Positions 36,580 to 45,708 of a DNA stretch of 64,000 nucleotides are shown in pieces (position 1 is the first letter of the stretch; every line of letters starts with the position of its first letter). The translations under genes and the position numbers were made by a program. Source of the stretch: Marinilabiliaceae bacterium (GTDB taxonomy: Bacteria; Bacteroidota; Bacteroidia; Bacteroidales; Marinilabiliaceae); assembly GCA_016933045.1 (NCBI GenBank), contig JAFGBR010000081.1, positions 39,074-103,073 of the forward strand, in the 5' to 3' direction. The notes beneath the pieces are model-generated. The model was not told the DNA's origin. It made no database searches and was given only the letters and a program-made list of their open reading frames with translations.

Positions 36580-37707
36580 ATGCTAAATAAAAAATGGATA
36601 CTCCATATCGTTCATATAATTATTTGGGTTGGTTATAGTTTTCTTGTATTTACAGGTCCTATGAGATCTTCAAGTTTTGCAATTGAAATAACAATCAGAT
36701 CATTATTTTTAAATGCTGTAGTTTTTTATATTAATACATATTTTCTTCTCCCAAAATTGGTTGGAAAAAACAAACTTCTTCATTATGCCTTAACAACACT
36801 TATTCTTTTACTGAGTATTTCACTTATTAATAAATATGCCGAAGAACAATTTAGAAAAAAACATTTTAACACTTTAAAGTATGAAAAAAGGCTTGATTTT
36901 TTAGAAAAAAATCAAAGTTCATTTAATAATGATATACCTCAATTTGATGATAAACCCGACATATTACACTTACCATTAAACAAAGACGATCAGTTTCGCT
37001 TTTTTAATGGTCCAGGTATAATTATGGGGTTTTTATCAACACTTGGAATTTTATTTCTCAGCACAATTTTTTGGGTAATTATCGAATCTGATAAAAGAAA
37101 TAAACGAGAAATGCTATTGGTTAATGAAAACCTAAAAACAGAAATGAAATTTCTAAAATCACAAATTAATCCTCATTTCCTATTCAATGTATTAAATAAC
37201 GTTTATTCTTTAGCTGTAATACAATCGAATAAAACACCCGAAATGATACTTAAATTATCAGATATGCTTCGCTTTATGCTTTATGAAACAGAAGATAAAA
37301 AGATAAAATTAGGAAGAGAACTAGATTATATTGTCAATTTTATCGAATTTCAGAAAATTAAAATTGAGGGCGAACCTCGCATTAAACTCGATATTAACTA
37401 TTCGAACAGGGACTTAATGATTGAACCAATGCTATTAATACCATTTGTCGAAAACAGCTTTAAACACAGTAAAATAGAGGACATAAAAAACAGTTGGATT
37501 CATATTAATATTTTAACCAAAGAAACAGCAATATTTTTCAATATTGAGAATAACCTTCTAAAATCAAATATTTTTAAAGATAAAATTGGAGGAATTGGAA
37601 TTGAAAATGTTAAAAAAAGATTATTACATCTATATCCAAACAAACACAAGCTTAGCGTAAAACAATTAAACAATAAATTCTCTGTTTCATTAATGATTCA
37701 AACATAA
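36580..37707 (+). CDS. LytS-like membrane sensor histidine kinase
   Basis: A 375-residue kinase of the His_kinase (PF06580) type. Four membrane segments are visible (about 7-25, 36-56, 66-84 and 146-168), then the kinase core with FLKSQINPHFLFNVLNN (phosphoacceptor H199) and an ATP-binding domain with PFVENSFKHS. The usual G box is degenerate (GIGIENVKKRL), as in this family. ATG 36580 is chosen over the TTG at 36520 since it begins MLNKKWILHIVH before the first helix. The LytTR regulator follows 43 bases on, and the two form a two-component system with unknown signal. Confidence 0.9.
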   Translation: MLNKKWILHIVHIIIWVGYSFLVFTGPMRSSSFAIEITIRSLFLNAVVFYINTYFLLPKLVGKNKLLHYALTTLILLLSISLINKYAEEQFRKKHFNTLKYEKRLDFLEKNQSSFNNDIPQFDDKPDILHLPLNKDDQFRFFNGPGIIMGFLSTLGILFLSTIFWVIIESDKRNKREMLLVNENLKTEMKFLKSQINPHFLFNVLNNVYSLAVIQSNKTPEMILKLSDMLRFMLYETEDKKIKLGRELDYIVNFIEFQKIKIEGEPRIKLDINYSNRDLMIEPMLLIPFVENSFKHSKIEDIKNSWIHINILTKETAIFFNIENNLLKSNIFKDKIGGIGIENVKKRLLHLYPNKHKLSVKQLNNKFSVSLMIQT

Positions 37708-37750
37708 AATCATACTATGCGTATTAAGTAAAACTTTAAAAATTAAACTT

Positions 37751-38482
37751 TTGAATATTAAATGCATTATTATAGATGATGAATTCCCAGCCAGAGTATT
37801 ACTAAAGGAATATGTTGATAAAATACCTGATTTAGAATTGGCTGGTAGCTTTAGCAGTCCTGTTGATGCCATCTCAATAATTCAAAGTGGCATTGTTGAT
37901 GTGATGTTTTTAGATATACAAATGCCAGATATTTCAGGTATTGATTTTATTAAAACTCTATCGAAAAAACCTCTTATTGTATTTACAACTGCTTATATGG
38001 AGTATGCTATTGAAGGGTATCAATTAGATGTTCTCGATTACCTACTCAAACCGTTTTCGTTTGAACGTTTTTTAAAAACAATTAACAAAGTAACTGAAAA
38101 ATTGGCTTTTACTGAACCAACGCCACACAATATCGACAATTTATCAGAACTAAATAAACCCGATAAATCGCACATTATTATTAAAGCCGATCATAAAATT
38201 CACAGGGTTAAATTTAATCAAATACTCTACATTGAAGGATTAAGGGAATATGTATCTTTTTTTTGTAAAAACGAAAAAATCATTACGCTCGAATCATTAC
38301 GCAGGCTTGAAGATGTATTGCCTGACGATATGTTTTTACGAGTTCATAAATCGTATATCGTTAACATAAACAGTGTTAAATCGTTATATGGAAATCAACT
38401 AATTATTGAAGGTACAGAAAAAATTATTCCAATAGGGAAATCGTACAAAGACAATGTACAGAACAGAATGTTTAATAATTAA
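37751..38482 (+). CDS. LytTR-family response regulator
   Basis: A 243-residue regulator with a receiver domain (D9, D10, phosphoacceptor D55 in VMFLDIQMPD, T/Y switch region FTTAYMEYA, K in LLKPF) and a LytTR DNA-binding domain (about 145-240, with FLRVHKSYIVNI). The start is a TTG: MNIKCIIIDDE aligns well with the family and no ATG exists near it. Partner of the kinase just upstream. LytTR sites could not be assigned. Confidence 0.92.
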   Translation: MNIKCIIIDDEFPARVLLKEYVDKIPDLELAGSFSSPVDAISIIQSGIVDVMFLDIQMPDISGIDFIKTLSKKPLIVFTTAYMEYAIEGYQLDVLDYLLKPFSFERFLKTINKVTEKLAFTEPTPHNIDNLSELNKPDKSHIIIKADHKIHRVKFNQILYIEGLREYVSFFCKNEKIITLESLRRLEDVLPDDMFLRVHKSYIVNINSVKSLYGNQLIIEGTEKIIPIGKSYKDNVQNRMFNN

Positions 38483-38510
38483 AAAAGAGGGTATTACCCT
38501 CTTTTTTTTT
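38482..38510. terminator. bidirectional terminator
   Basis: AAAAAGAGGGT/ACCCTCTTTTT with a 3-base loop and long T run, between the response regulator and the convergent TPR gene. Confidence 0.85.
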
Positions 38511-38529
38511 ACCAATATTCAATATTTTT

Positions 38530-39177
38530 TTATTGTACTTCACCTGAAAGATGTTTATTAATCTCAGCCAATGTTGTAGTTACTTTTTCATTGGTAGGCG
38601 CATATTTAGCTGCTTTTTCAAACCAAACTTTAGCCTCTTCAAATTTAACGTTAGCATTAGCAATCAATTCATCTTTTTCTTCCTGAGTTTGAGGAACTTT
38701 TGAGCCAAGAATATTATTTCCATCATTATAAGGCACTGCACCCTCAACTAAATAATAATTCACAAGCATTTTTTTCATATGATTAACATATTTACTTTTC
38801 GAATGCTTTTGAATTGCCGGAACAAGTGTTTCTTCTACTTTTGAACCCTGATCCAACTCTTTATAACAATATGCTATATAATAGCTTGACATATCAGCAT
38901 TGTAAGATAATTTATTGGCCTTAATATAATACTTTAAAGCCTTGTTAATATCCTTTTTCTTACGGGCACAAGTAGCAGCATTGTAAAAAGTTTTTCCTTC
39001 AGATTCACCCAAACCTCCTTTTGCAATAGCTTGTTCGTATAAACTTAATCCTTTTGAATAGTCTTTCGCTGCTACTGCAATATCACCTTCCTTCATCAAA
39101 TCATCTGCATTCTTATCCTGAGCAAGAACTGAAAAAACCGATAACAATGCAAATGTCAAAATCACAAAATACTTCAT
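38530..39177 (-). CDS. exported TPR-repeat protein
   Basis: A protein of 215 residues with a signal peptide (MKYFVILTFALLSVFSVLAQ) and TPR-like helices: DYSKGLSLYEQAIAKGG, KTFYNAATCARKKK, KALKYYIKANKLS, and a final KFEEAKVWFEKAAKYAPTNE. The ATG at 39177 is preferred to an upstream TTG (39183). Likely a periplasmic scaffold; no specific function recognised. It stands alone between terminators. Confidence 0.8.
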   Translation of the reverse strand: MKYFVILTFALLSVFSVLAQDKNADDLMKEGDIAVAAKDYSKGLSLYEQAIAKGGLGESEGKTFYNAATCARKKKDINKALKYYIKANKLSYNADMSSYYIAYCYKELDQGSKVEETLVPAIQKHSKSKYVNHMKKMLVNYYLVEGAVPYNDGNNILGSKVPQTQEEKDELIANANVKFEEAKVWFEKAAKYAPTNEKVTTTLAEINKHLSGEVQ

Positions 39178-39320
39178 AATCAATACATTTTTATTAAATA
39201 ATTATTTTACCCTTTAACGAATTGTAAAAATAAAATAATGATTGATAACAACTATACATTTTTGCCCAAAAATTGAATTATTTTAACAATTCTCATAAGT
39301 AATATGCAATTATTGAGCCA

Positions 39321-40616
39321 TTATTTACCTAATAAAATATTTTTTAACGATTCTAAACTAACATTCATTTCTACGGAACACTTTTCCCCTGTAAAAAACG
39401 CAGCTAACCGATCGGGTATTTCAACAGATTTTCCAATAACAGGTTCTACAACTTCGGGAAATTTTGCCGGATGTGCTGTTTCGATAAACAAACCAGTTTC
39501 CCCATCTTTTAAGTGTCTTTTTAAAGCTCCATAACCTGTAGCTCCATGTGGATCTAAAATATAATTGTACTTAGAATATACTTCTTTAATAATTTCACGT
39601 ATTTCCTGATCGGAAAATGAATATGCAGTTAGTTTATTTTTAACAATTTGATATTCATGATTATAAAGATTTTCAATTCGAACAAAATTACTTGGATCAC
39701 CCACATCCATTGCATTAGCAATTGTAGCTACCGATTTTCGTGGTTCATAATTACCCGTTTCAAGATATTTCGGAACAATATCATTAAGATTTGTTGCAGC
39801 CACAAATTCTTTAACAGGAAGACCCATTCTTGCAGCAATCAAACCAGCAGTAATATTTCCAAAATTTCCACTTGGCACACAAATAGTAACATCAGAAATA
39901 CCCAGAGCCTTCATTTGAGCATAACCATAGTAATAATAAACTGACTGAGGTAACAATCGAGCTAGGTTTATTGAATTTGCAGATGTAAGAGTCAAATGAT
40001 TATTCAACTCCTTATCCATAAAAGCTTCTTTTACAAGTTTTTGACAATCATCAAAAGTACCTTCCACTTCTATTGCAGTAATATTATTACCAAGTGTTGT
40101 AAACTGTTTTTCCTGAACATCACTAACTAAACCTTTGGGATACAAAACAAACACATTAATTCCAGGCACTTTATAAAAACCATTGGCAACAGCACTCCCG
40201 GTATCTCCCGATGTAGCAACAAGAATATTAATCTCTTTATCCATCCCTTTCACAAATTGGCCAAGTACACGAGCCATAAAACGTCCACCAACATCTTTGA
40301 AAGCACAAGTTGGGCCATGAAACAATTCCAAAGAATGGATTTGATCTGTTATTTTAACAGCAGGTATTTCAAAATTTAATGCATCTGTAACCAAATCGGC
40401 AAACTGATTCTCTGAAATATCAGGACAAAAAAATGGTTTTAATACTTCAAACCCTATCTCCTGAAGAGTCATTTTGTCAATTCTCTCATAAAACGAAGCA
40501 GGCAACAATGGAATATATTCAGGCATATAAAGCCCTTTATCTTCAGCTAAACCACGAAGTACAGCTTCTTTTAAACCAACAAATTTATTTGGTGAGTTAA
40601 TACTATAAAATTGCAT
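39321..40616 (-). CDS. thrC: threonine synthase
   Basis: ThrC converts O-phosphohomoserine to threonine with pyridoxal phosphate. The 431-residue protein has the short-type N-terminus (MQFYSINSPN), the PLP lysine K107 in HGPTCAFKDVGGRF, ATSGDTGSA (phosphate binding) and PSGNFGNITAG. Length fits the enterobacterial type. It is third in the thrA-kinase-thrC operon, 10 bases after the kinase stop. Confidence 0.96.
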   Translation of the reverse strand: MQFYSINSPNKFVGLKEAVLRGLAEDKGLYMPEYIPLLPASFYERIDKMTLQEIGFEVLKPFFCPDISENQFADLVTDALNFEIPAVKITDQIHSLELFHGPTCAFKDVGGRFMARVLGQFVKGMDKEINILVATSGDTGSAVANGFYKVPGINVFVLYPKGLVSDVQEKQFTTLGNNITAIEVEGTFDDCQKLVKEAFMDKELNNHLTLTSANSINLARLLPQSVYYYYGYAQMKALGISDVTICVPSGNFGNITAGLIAARMGLPVKEFVAATNLNDIVPKYLETGNYEPRKSVATIANAMDVGDPSNFVRIENLYNHEYQIVKNKLTAYSFSDQEIREIIKEVYSKYNYILDPHGATGYGALKRHLKDGETGLFIETAHPAKFPEVVEPVIGKSVEIPDRLAAFFTGEKCSVEMNVSLESLKNILLGK

Positions 40617-40626
40617 TGTATATCAA

Positions 40627-41853
40627 TTATTTATTATCGTTAATAAACACATTCATAAACTCGGTTCCCTTTAGTACACCATAAGATCCTTCTTTAGCCG
40701 ACTGTTCGTTATATACATTAATACCATCGGTTTTTCCATCAGGACGATAAATATAAAATGGAATTGCATCACGCGTGTGTGTTCTTAATTTACAAGGAGT
40801 TGGATGATCGGGTAAAAATGCAATTGTAACATCATCACGTCCTTCAACCAATTGCTCAATAATTGGCTTCATCACTTTTTTATCTATATCTTCAATAGTT
40901 TTAATCTTTAGCATAAAATCACCTTCATGACCTGCTTCATCACTTGCTTCGATATGTAAATAAACATAATCGTTATCCTTAACAGCCTCAATGGCAGCCA
41001 TTGCTTTTCCTTCATAATTAGTATCAAATAATCCGGTAGCACCTTCAACATGAATTGATTTTAAACCTGCATAAGCTCCAATACCATGTATCAAATCAAC
41101 AGCAGATATAACGGCACCTTTTTCTAAACCATACAATTCGTTCATTGTAGGCATTTGAGGACGATAACCTGGCGACCATGGCCAAATTGAATTAGCTTTA
41201 GGCTTTCCATTATTTGCACGCTGAATATTTATTGGATGACTTTCAAGTATACTCCTTGATTTGGCTATCAGTTCATTAACAAAAGACACTATTGATTTCG
41301 ACTCAACATTTTGGGCTGTTGGCAACACATCAGTAACCAAGGCTCCGGGAACATCGTGTGGCGGTGTACATTGTATTTGACCCTTTCCATTTTTAATTAC
41401 CAACAAATGTCTGTAACTAACGCCTTTATAAAACTTAACCACATCACTGCCAAGTTCAGTGTTTAACACATCAATTAAAACTCCTGCATCTTCTGTTGAT
41501 ATATGACCACCCGAATGATTTAATATTTTCTCATCGTGTATTGATATTAGATTACATCTGAAAGCCATATCAGTATCATCTAATTCCACTCCCATTGCGG
41601 CAGCTTCGAGCACACCTCTTCCATTAAAAAACTTTTCGGCATCATATCCCATAACGGTCATATTAGCCACTTCACTTCCTGGATGAAGAGTATCGGGAAC
41701 AGTTTTAAACAAACCTAACCTCGACATTGAACATAACTTATCAATATTTGGTGTTTTAGCTGCCATAACAGGAGTTAAACCATTCAGCTCTGATATTGGC
41801 TCGTCTGCAAGACCATCGGCTAAAACAACAAGATATTTCATTTTTTTACCCAT
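40627..41853 (-). CDS. PGM-like homoserine kinase (ApgM family)
   Basis: A 408-residue protein of the archaeal-type cofactor-independent phosphoglycerate mutase/alkaline phosphatase superfamily: LADGLADEP at the metal site, HPGSEVANMTVMGYD with the nucleophile Ser, and metal ligands in HIEASDEAGHEGD and LPDHPTP. Between thrA and thrC it fills the position of thrB, and members in this setting are proposed homoserine kinases. No GHMP-type ThrB is in the window. ATG 41853 (MGKKMKYLVV) or ATG 41841 (MKYLVV) may be the start; there are 12 bases between thrA's stop and 41853. Confidence 0.82.
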   Translation of the reverse strand: MGKKMKYLVVLADGLADEPISELNGLTPVMAAKTPNIDKLCSMSRLGLFKTVPDTLHPGSEVANMTVMGYDAEKFFNGRGVLEAAAMGVELDDTDMAFRCNLISIHDEKILNHSGGHISTEDAGVLIDVLNTELGSDVVKFYKGVSYRHLLVIKNGKGQIQCTPPHDVPGALVTDVLPTAQNVESKSIVSFVNELIAKSRSILESHPINIQRANNGKPKANSIWPWSPGYRPQMPTMNELYGLEKGAVISAVDLIHGIGAYAGLKSIHVEGATGLFDTNYEGKAMAAIEAVKDNDYVYLHIEASDEAGHEGDFMLKIKTIEDIDKKVMKPIIEQLVEGRDDVTIAFLPDHPTPCKLRTHTRDAIPFYIYRPDGKTDGINVYNEQSAKEGSYGVLKGTEFMNVFINDNK

Positions 41854-41865
41854 CAAAATAATCAA

Positions 41866-44298
41866 TTAAATATTAGCTACTTTAATAATATCGGCAAAAA
41901 CACCGGTTGCAGTAACATCTGCTCCTGCACCATAACCCTTTATTTGCATAGGGTATTCAGAATAATTTTCTGAGTTAATAAGAATAATATTATTACTTCC
42001 TTCTAAATCATAAAAAGGATGTGATTTATCAACCTCAACAAGTCCAACTTTTGCTTTTCCTTCAAATAAACGGGCAACATATCTTAAACGTTTTCCTTGT
42101 TCTGCCAATGTTTTACGTTTAAGCTCGTACTCATCATCCAATCCTGGCACTTTTGCCATAAATTCATCAAGCGAAGGCAAATCTAAATAATCTTTTGGAA
42201 CAAATGGTTCAACTTTAATATCAGTTTTTTCCATAACATATCCCGATTCACGTGCGAGAATTAATAATTTACGCACCACATCAGTACCACTCAAATCAAT
42301 TCTGGGATCGGGCTCACTATATCCCATATCTTTTGCCTCTTTTATTACTACTGAAAGTTTTTTCTTTTCCGAAAGTGTATTAACAATAAAATTAAGTGTA
42401 CCTGATAATACAGCTTCTAACCGAACAATTTTATCACCACTTTTTACTAAATCATTTATTGGTGCAATAATTGGCAACCCGGCTCCCACATTTGTTTCAT
42501 ACAAAAACTTTACTCCCTTCTTACGTGCCGTTTGTTTCAATTTTTTATAAATATCATAAGATGATGAACTGGCGATTTTATTAGCCGTTACAACAGAAAT
42601 ATTTGCTTCAAGCAATGACTGATATAAATCAGCAACTTGTTCACTTGCTGTACAATCAACAAATACACTATTAGCAAGGTTCATTTTAACAATCTCATCT
42701 TTAAACTCAATTACAGAACCTGTTAAACCATCCTTTTCTAATTTTTCAGCAATCCCTTCAATTTTCAAACCTTCAGCATCAAAAAGAATTTTCCGGCTAC
42801 TGGCTATACCACAGAGTCGAATTTTCAACTTACTATCTAAAGCAAGTTTATCGCGTTGTTCATTAATCTTTTTTAATAATTTTCCACCAACAGTACCTTT
42901 TCCTACTAAAAACAAATTTAATCGATATTCATCGGACAAAAAAAACGATTCATGAATAGCATTCAGAGCTTTTTTCGTATCCCTTTCTTTAATTACAAAA
43001 GAATTATTCAACTCAGAAGCTCCTTGAGCAATTGCATAAACATTAACACCATTTTTACCCAGACTGTTAAAAAGCATACCTGAAATACCTGTTGTATGCT
43101 TCATATTCTCACCCACAATAGCAACAACTGCCATTTCATCTTCAACACTTATTTTATTAATTTGTTTAAGTTCAATTTCTCTTTTAAATTCTGATTCAAT
43201 AGCTTTTCTGGCTACTTTCACCTGACCCGACTCAATTGCAATTGTTATACTGTTTTCTGAAGAGGCCTGCGAAATAAGTACAACATTAACATCTTTTGAT
43301 GCAAGAGATGAAAATAATCGCATAGAAATACCTGTTACTCCAACCATTCCTATTCCCTGAACAGTAATAAGAGACATACCTTTTATTGAAGATATTCCCT
43401 TTATTTGCTTATGTGATATATTTTCCTTAAAACTATCAATAAGAGTTCCTTTAGCCTGGGGATTGAATGTATTTTTAATAACAATAGGTATCTCTTTTTG
43501 ATACACAGGCAATATTGTAGGCGGATATATAACTTTTGCTCCAAAATGTGATAGCTCCATTGCTTCGGCATAACTCAACCTATCAATACAATATGAACGG
43601 CTAATAATCCGAGGATCAGCAGTCATAAAACCATCAACATCTGTCCAAATCTCAAGTATATCAGCATCAAAAGCAGCAGCTAAAATAGCAGCAGTATAAT
43701 CCGATCCGCCACGCCCAAGTGTAGTATTAATATTATCATTATTACTACTTATAAAACCAGGAAACAACGAAATTTTACCTAACGAAGCCTTTACACTACT
43801 TAATAAATCATTTGTTAATGGTTGAACTACCTGATTTCGTCCAAATTCAAGATTTGTCTTAATATATTCACGGCTATCAAACCATTTTGTACCAGTAACT
43901 AAAGAAGCAATTATCTTAGATGACAATCGCTCACCAATACCCGAAATGCTTTCAAAACTTTTACGGCTCAACTCTTTAACCAAAAAAACACCTTTTATAA
44001 TTGATTTCAGTTCATCAATATCAGGTTCTATTAACATTTTTATTTTGTCAATATCAACAGGACTAAAAAGATCTTTAATAATATTATAATGAATATCAAT
44101 AATTTCGTCAAGCTTTGTTTTATACTCTTCATTACCAGCTTCAGCTAAATTAGCCAAATAAATCAACTTATCAGTTACACCACCAACAGCCGAAACAACA
44201 ACAACTTTTTGTTCATCGGACGATTCAATAATCTCTTTAACTCGTAAAATATTATTAGCAGAACCAACAGAGGTTCCTCCAAATTTTAAAACTTTCAT
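41866..44298 (-). CDS. thrA: bifunctional aspartokinase/homoserine dehydrogenase
   Basis: ThrA performs two steps of the aspartate pathway. The 810-residue protein has an aspartokinase domain (VLKFGGTSVGSA, about 1-285), two ACT-type regulatory parts (about 310-460, expected site of threonine feedback), and a homoserine dehydrogenase domain (NADP-binding LFLVGKGTVGGKLL near 460, ETNVGAGLPII and GTLNFI). ATG 44298 is used; the TTG just before it is not needed. Preceded by a leader peptide and hairpin, so expression is probably controlled by threonine supply. Confidence 0.95.
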   Translation of the reverse strand: MKVLKFGGTSVGSANNILRVKEIIESSDEQKVVVVSAVGGVTDKLIYLANLAEAGNEEYKTKLDEIIDIHYNIIKDLFSPVDIDKIKMLIEPDIDELKSIIKGVFLVKELSRKSFESISGIGERLSSKIIASLVTGTKWFDSREYIKTNLEFGRNQVVQPLTNDLLSSVKASLGKISLFPGFISSNNDNINTTLGRGGSDYTAAILAAAFDADILEIWTDVDGFMTADPRIISRSYCIDRLSYAEAMELSHFGAKVIYPPTILPVYQKEIPIVIKNTFNPQAKGTLIDSFKENISHKQIKGISSIKGMSLITVQGIGMVGVTGISMRLFSSLASKDVNVVLISQASSENSITIAIESGQVKVARKAIESEFKREIELKQINKISVEDEMAVVAIVGENMKHTTGISGMLFNSLGKNGVNVYAIAQGASELNNSFVIKERDTKKALNAIHESFFLSDEYRLNLFLVGKGTVGGKLLKKINEQRDKLALDSKLKIRLCGIASSRKILFDAEGLKIEGIAEKLEKDGLTGSVIEFKDEIVKMNLANSVFVDCTASEQVADLYQSLLEANISVVTANKIASSSSYDIYKKLKQTARKKGVKFLYETNVGAGLPIIAPINDLVKSGDKIVRLEAVLSGTLNFIVNTLSEKKKLSVVIKEAKDMGYSEPDPRIDLSGTDVVRKLLILARESGYVMEKTDIKVEPFVPKDYLDLPSLDEFMAKVPGLDDEYELKRKTLAEQGKRLRYVARLFEGKAKVGLVEVDKSHPFYDLEGSNNIILINSENYSEYPMQIKGYGAGADVTATGVFADIIKVANI

Positions 44299-44331
44299 CA
44301 ATAAAAATTTAATGATTAACAGAACAAATAC

Positions 44332-44382
44332 ATAAAACTACTATAAAAGAAATTTATACCCCCTAAGGGGTAGTAGTTTTAT
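44332..44382 (-). promoter_or_regulatory. thr operon attenuator hairpin
   Basis: In the minus-strand leader a perfect 12-bp stem ATAAAACTACTA/TAGTAGTTTTAT (44382-44371 with 44343-44332) encloses an inner ACCCC/GGGGT stem. Its 5' arm overlaps the Lys-Thr-Thr codons of the leader peptide, and the stop codon lies in the inner loop, so a ribosome held at Thr codons would melt it. A classical U-run terminator is not obvious. Confidence 0.65.
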
Positions 44383-44419
44383 AAACAGAAAGTAAAACAA
44401 ATGCAAGTGAAGTATTCAT
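44363..44419 (-). CDS. threonine operon leader peptide
   Basis: An 18-residue frame, MNTSLAFVLLSVYKTTTP, ending 64 bases before thrA. Three consecutive Thr codons (ACT ACT ACC, 44377-44369) precede Pro and the stop and fall in the 5' arm of the hairpin above. This is the design of amino-acid-dependent ribosome-mediated attenuation as known for E. coli thrL, although the sequence is unrelated and only four of 18 residues are Thr. The reading is direct from sequence; control by threonyl-tRNA is inferred. Confidence 0.65.
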   Translation of the reverse strand: MNTSLAFVLLSVYKTTTP

Positions 44420-44448
44420 TCCTTCTTTGTTTCTATTTTTTGATTAAA

Positions 44449-44456
44449 CAAAAGTA
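44449..44456 (-). promoter_or_regulatory. candidate -7 box of thr operon
   Basis: TACTTTTG on the minus strand (44456-44449), 30 bases before the leader ATG, fits TAnnTTTG. No clear -33 element. Confidence 0.35.
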
Positions 44457-44610
44457 TGTATTAATTATAAATTATTGAAATTAAAAATGATTTTTCAATT
44501 AACAATTGTTATTCTTCACATTAAAAAATAAAAATAATATCAATCAACAATAAATGACTTTACATTTTAAATAGCTTTTTGTAATTTAATATAAACCTAA
44601 AACATGCACC

Positions 44611-45606
44611 ATGAAAAATATTTCTAAAATCATCGGCACACTGCTAATCCTTTTACTTATAGTCAGCTGCACAACAAAACCTAAAGTTGGTTTTTTAATG
44701 GATAGCATTGAAAATGAACGTTGGAAAAAAGATAAAGTTCTATTTGAACAAAAAATGAGAGAACTGGGGGGGAAAACAGTGATAAAAATATCGGATTCAG
44801 ACACAGAAAAACAATTCAAACTTGCCCAGGAAATGCTTTTAGAAGGTGTTGATGTATTAGTGCTAATACCAAGTGATTTATATGATGCCAAACGCATAGT
44901 GGATCTGTATCATAAAAATGATAAACCTGTTATTTCATACGACAGATTAGTTCGTAATTGCAATGTTGATTTTTATATCTCTACAGATAATATTGATGTT
45001 GGTGAACTACAAGCAAATTACTTAACTAAAATATGCCCTGTTGGAAAATACATGTTAATAGGAGGAGCAACAACTGATTATAATGCCTATTTACTACATT
45101 TAGGATGGATGAATATTCTTCAACCATTAATTGATAAAGGAGATATTACAATTATAAATGATGAATATACAAAAGATTGGTCTGCCGATGAAGCATATAC
45201 AATAACAAAGCAAATACTAAGTACCGAAAATGATTTAAGAGCAATAATTGCAGGAAATGATGCACTTGCAAACGGTGCCATAAAAGCTCTGAAAGAGAAA
45301 AAAATAAACGGCGAAACACTTGTTGCTGGACAGGATGCAAATATTGATGCCATTCGAAATATTGTTGCAGGAGATCAAACAATAACTATCTACAAACCAA
45401 TTGCATCTATGGCACATAGTGCAGCTCAAGCCGCCTATAATTTAGCAAATGGCGATAATCCGGCATCAAACATGAGCATTACCATTAACAACGGAAGCCA
45501 CTTAATACCATCTCTTTTGCTTAAAGCCCAGTTAGTTAACAAACAAAATATCAAAATGACTGTTGTTTCAGAAGGTTTTGTAGCAGAACAAGAGATATTT
45601 GAATGA
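44611..45606 (+). CDS. periplasmic sugar-binding lipoprotein, XylF-like
   Basis: A 331-residue type 1 periplasmic binding protein of the Peripla_BP_4 group, closest by eye to D-xylose-binding XylF (GFLMDSIENERWKKDK, ISYDRLVRNCNVDFYISTDN, VAGQDANIDAIRNIVAGDQTITIYKPI). The signal peptide ends in a lipobox (LIVSC, Cys20). No ABC ATPase or permease gene adjoins it, so it may feed a remote transporter or act in sensing. A terminator follows, so it is a single-gene unit. Confidence 0.85.
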   Translation: MKNISKIIGTLLILLLIVSCTTKPKVGFLMDSIENERWKKDKVLFEQKMRELGGKTVIKISDSDTEKQFKLAQEMLLEGVDVLVLIPSDLYDAKRIVDLYHKNDKPVISYDRLVRNCNVDFYISTDNIDVGELQANYLTKICPVGKYMLIGGATTDYNAYLLHLGWMNILQPLIDKGDITIINDEYTKDWSADEAYTITKQILSTENDLRAIIAGNDALANGAIKALKEKKINGETLVAGQDANIDAIRNIVAGDQTITIYKPIASMAHSAAQAAYNLANGDNPASNMSITINNGSHLIPSLLLKAQLVNKQNIKMTVVSEGFVAEQEIFE

Positions 45607-45626
45607 TAATTTGATTTAATCAATAT

Positions 45627-45664
45627 AAAGCGTGAAAAAATTACTCATTCACGCTTTTTTTTTG
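45627..45664 (+). terminator. intrinsic terminator
   Basis: AAAGCGTGAA/TTCACGCTTT (45627-45636, 45648-45657) with a T run, 20 bases after the sugar-binding gene. Confidence 0.9.
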
Positions 45665-45708
45665 TAATTAACATTTGAATATATTTGAAACAATAAAGGA
45701 ATAATCTA

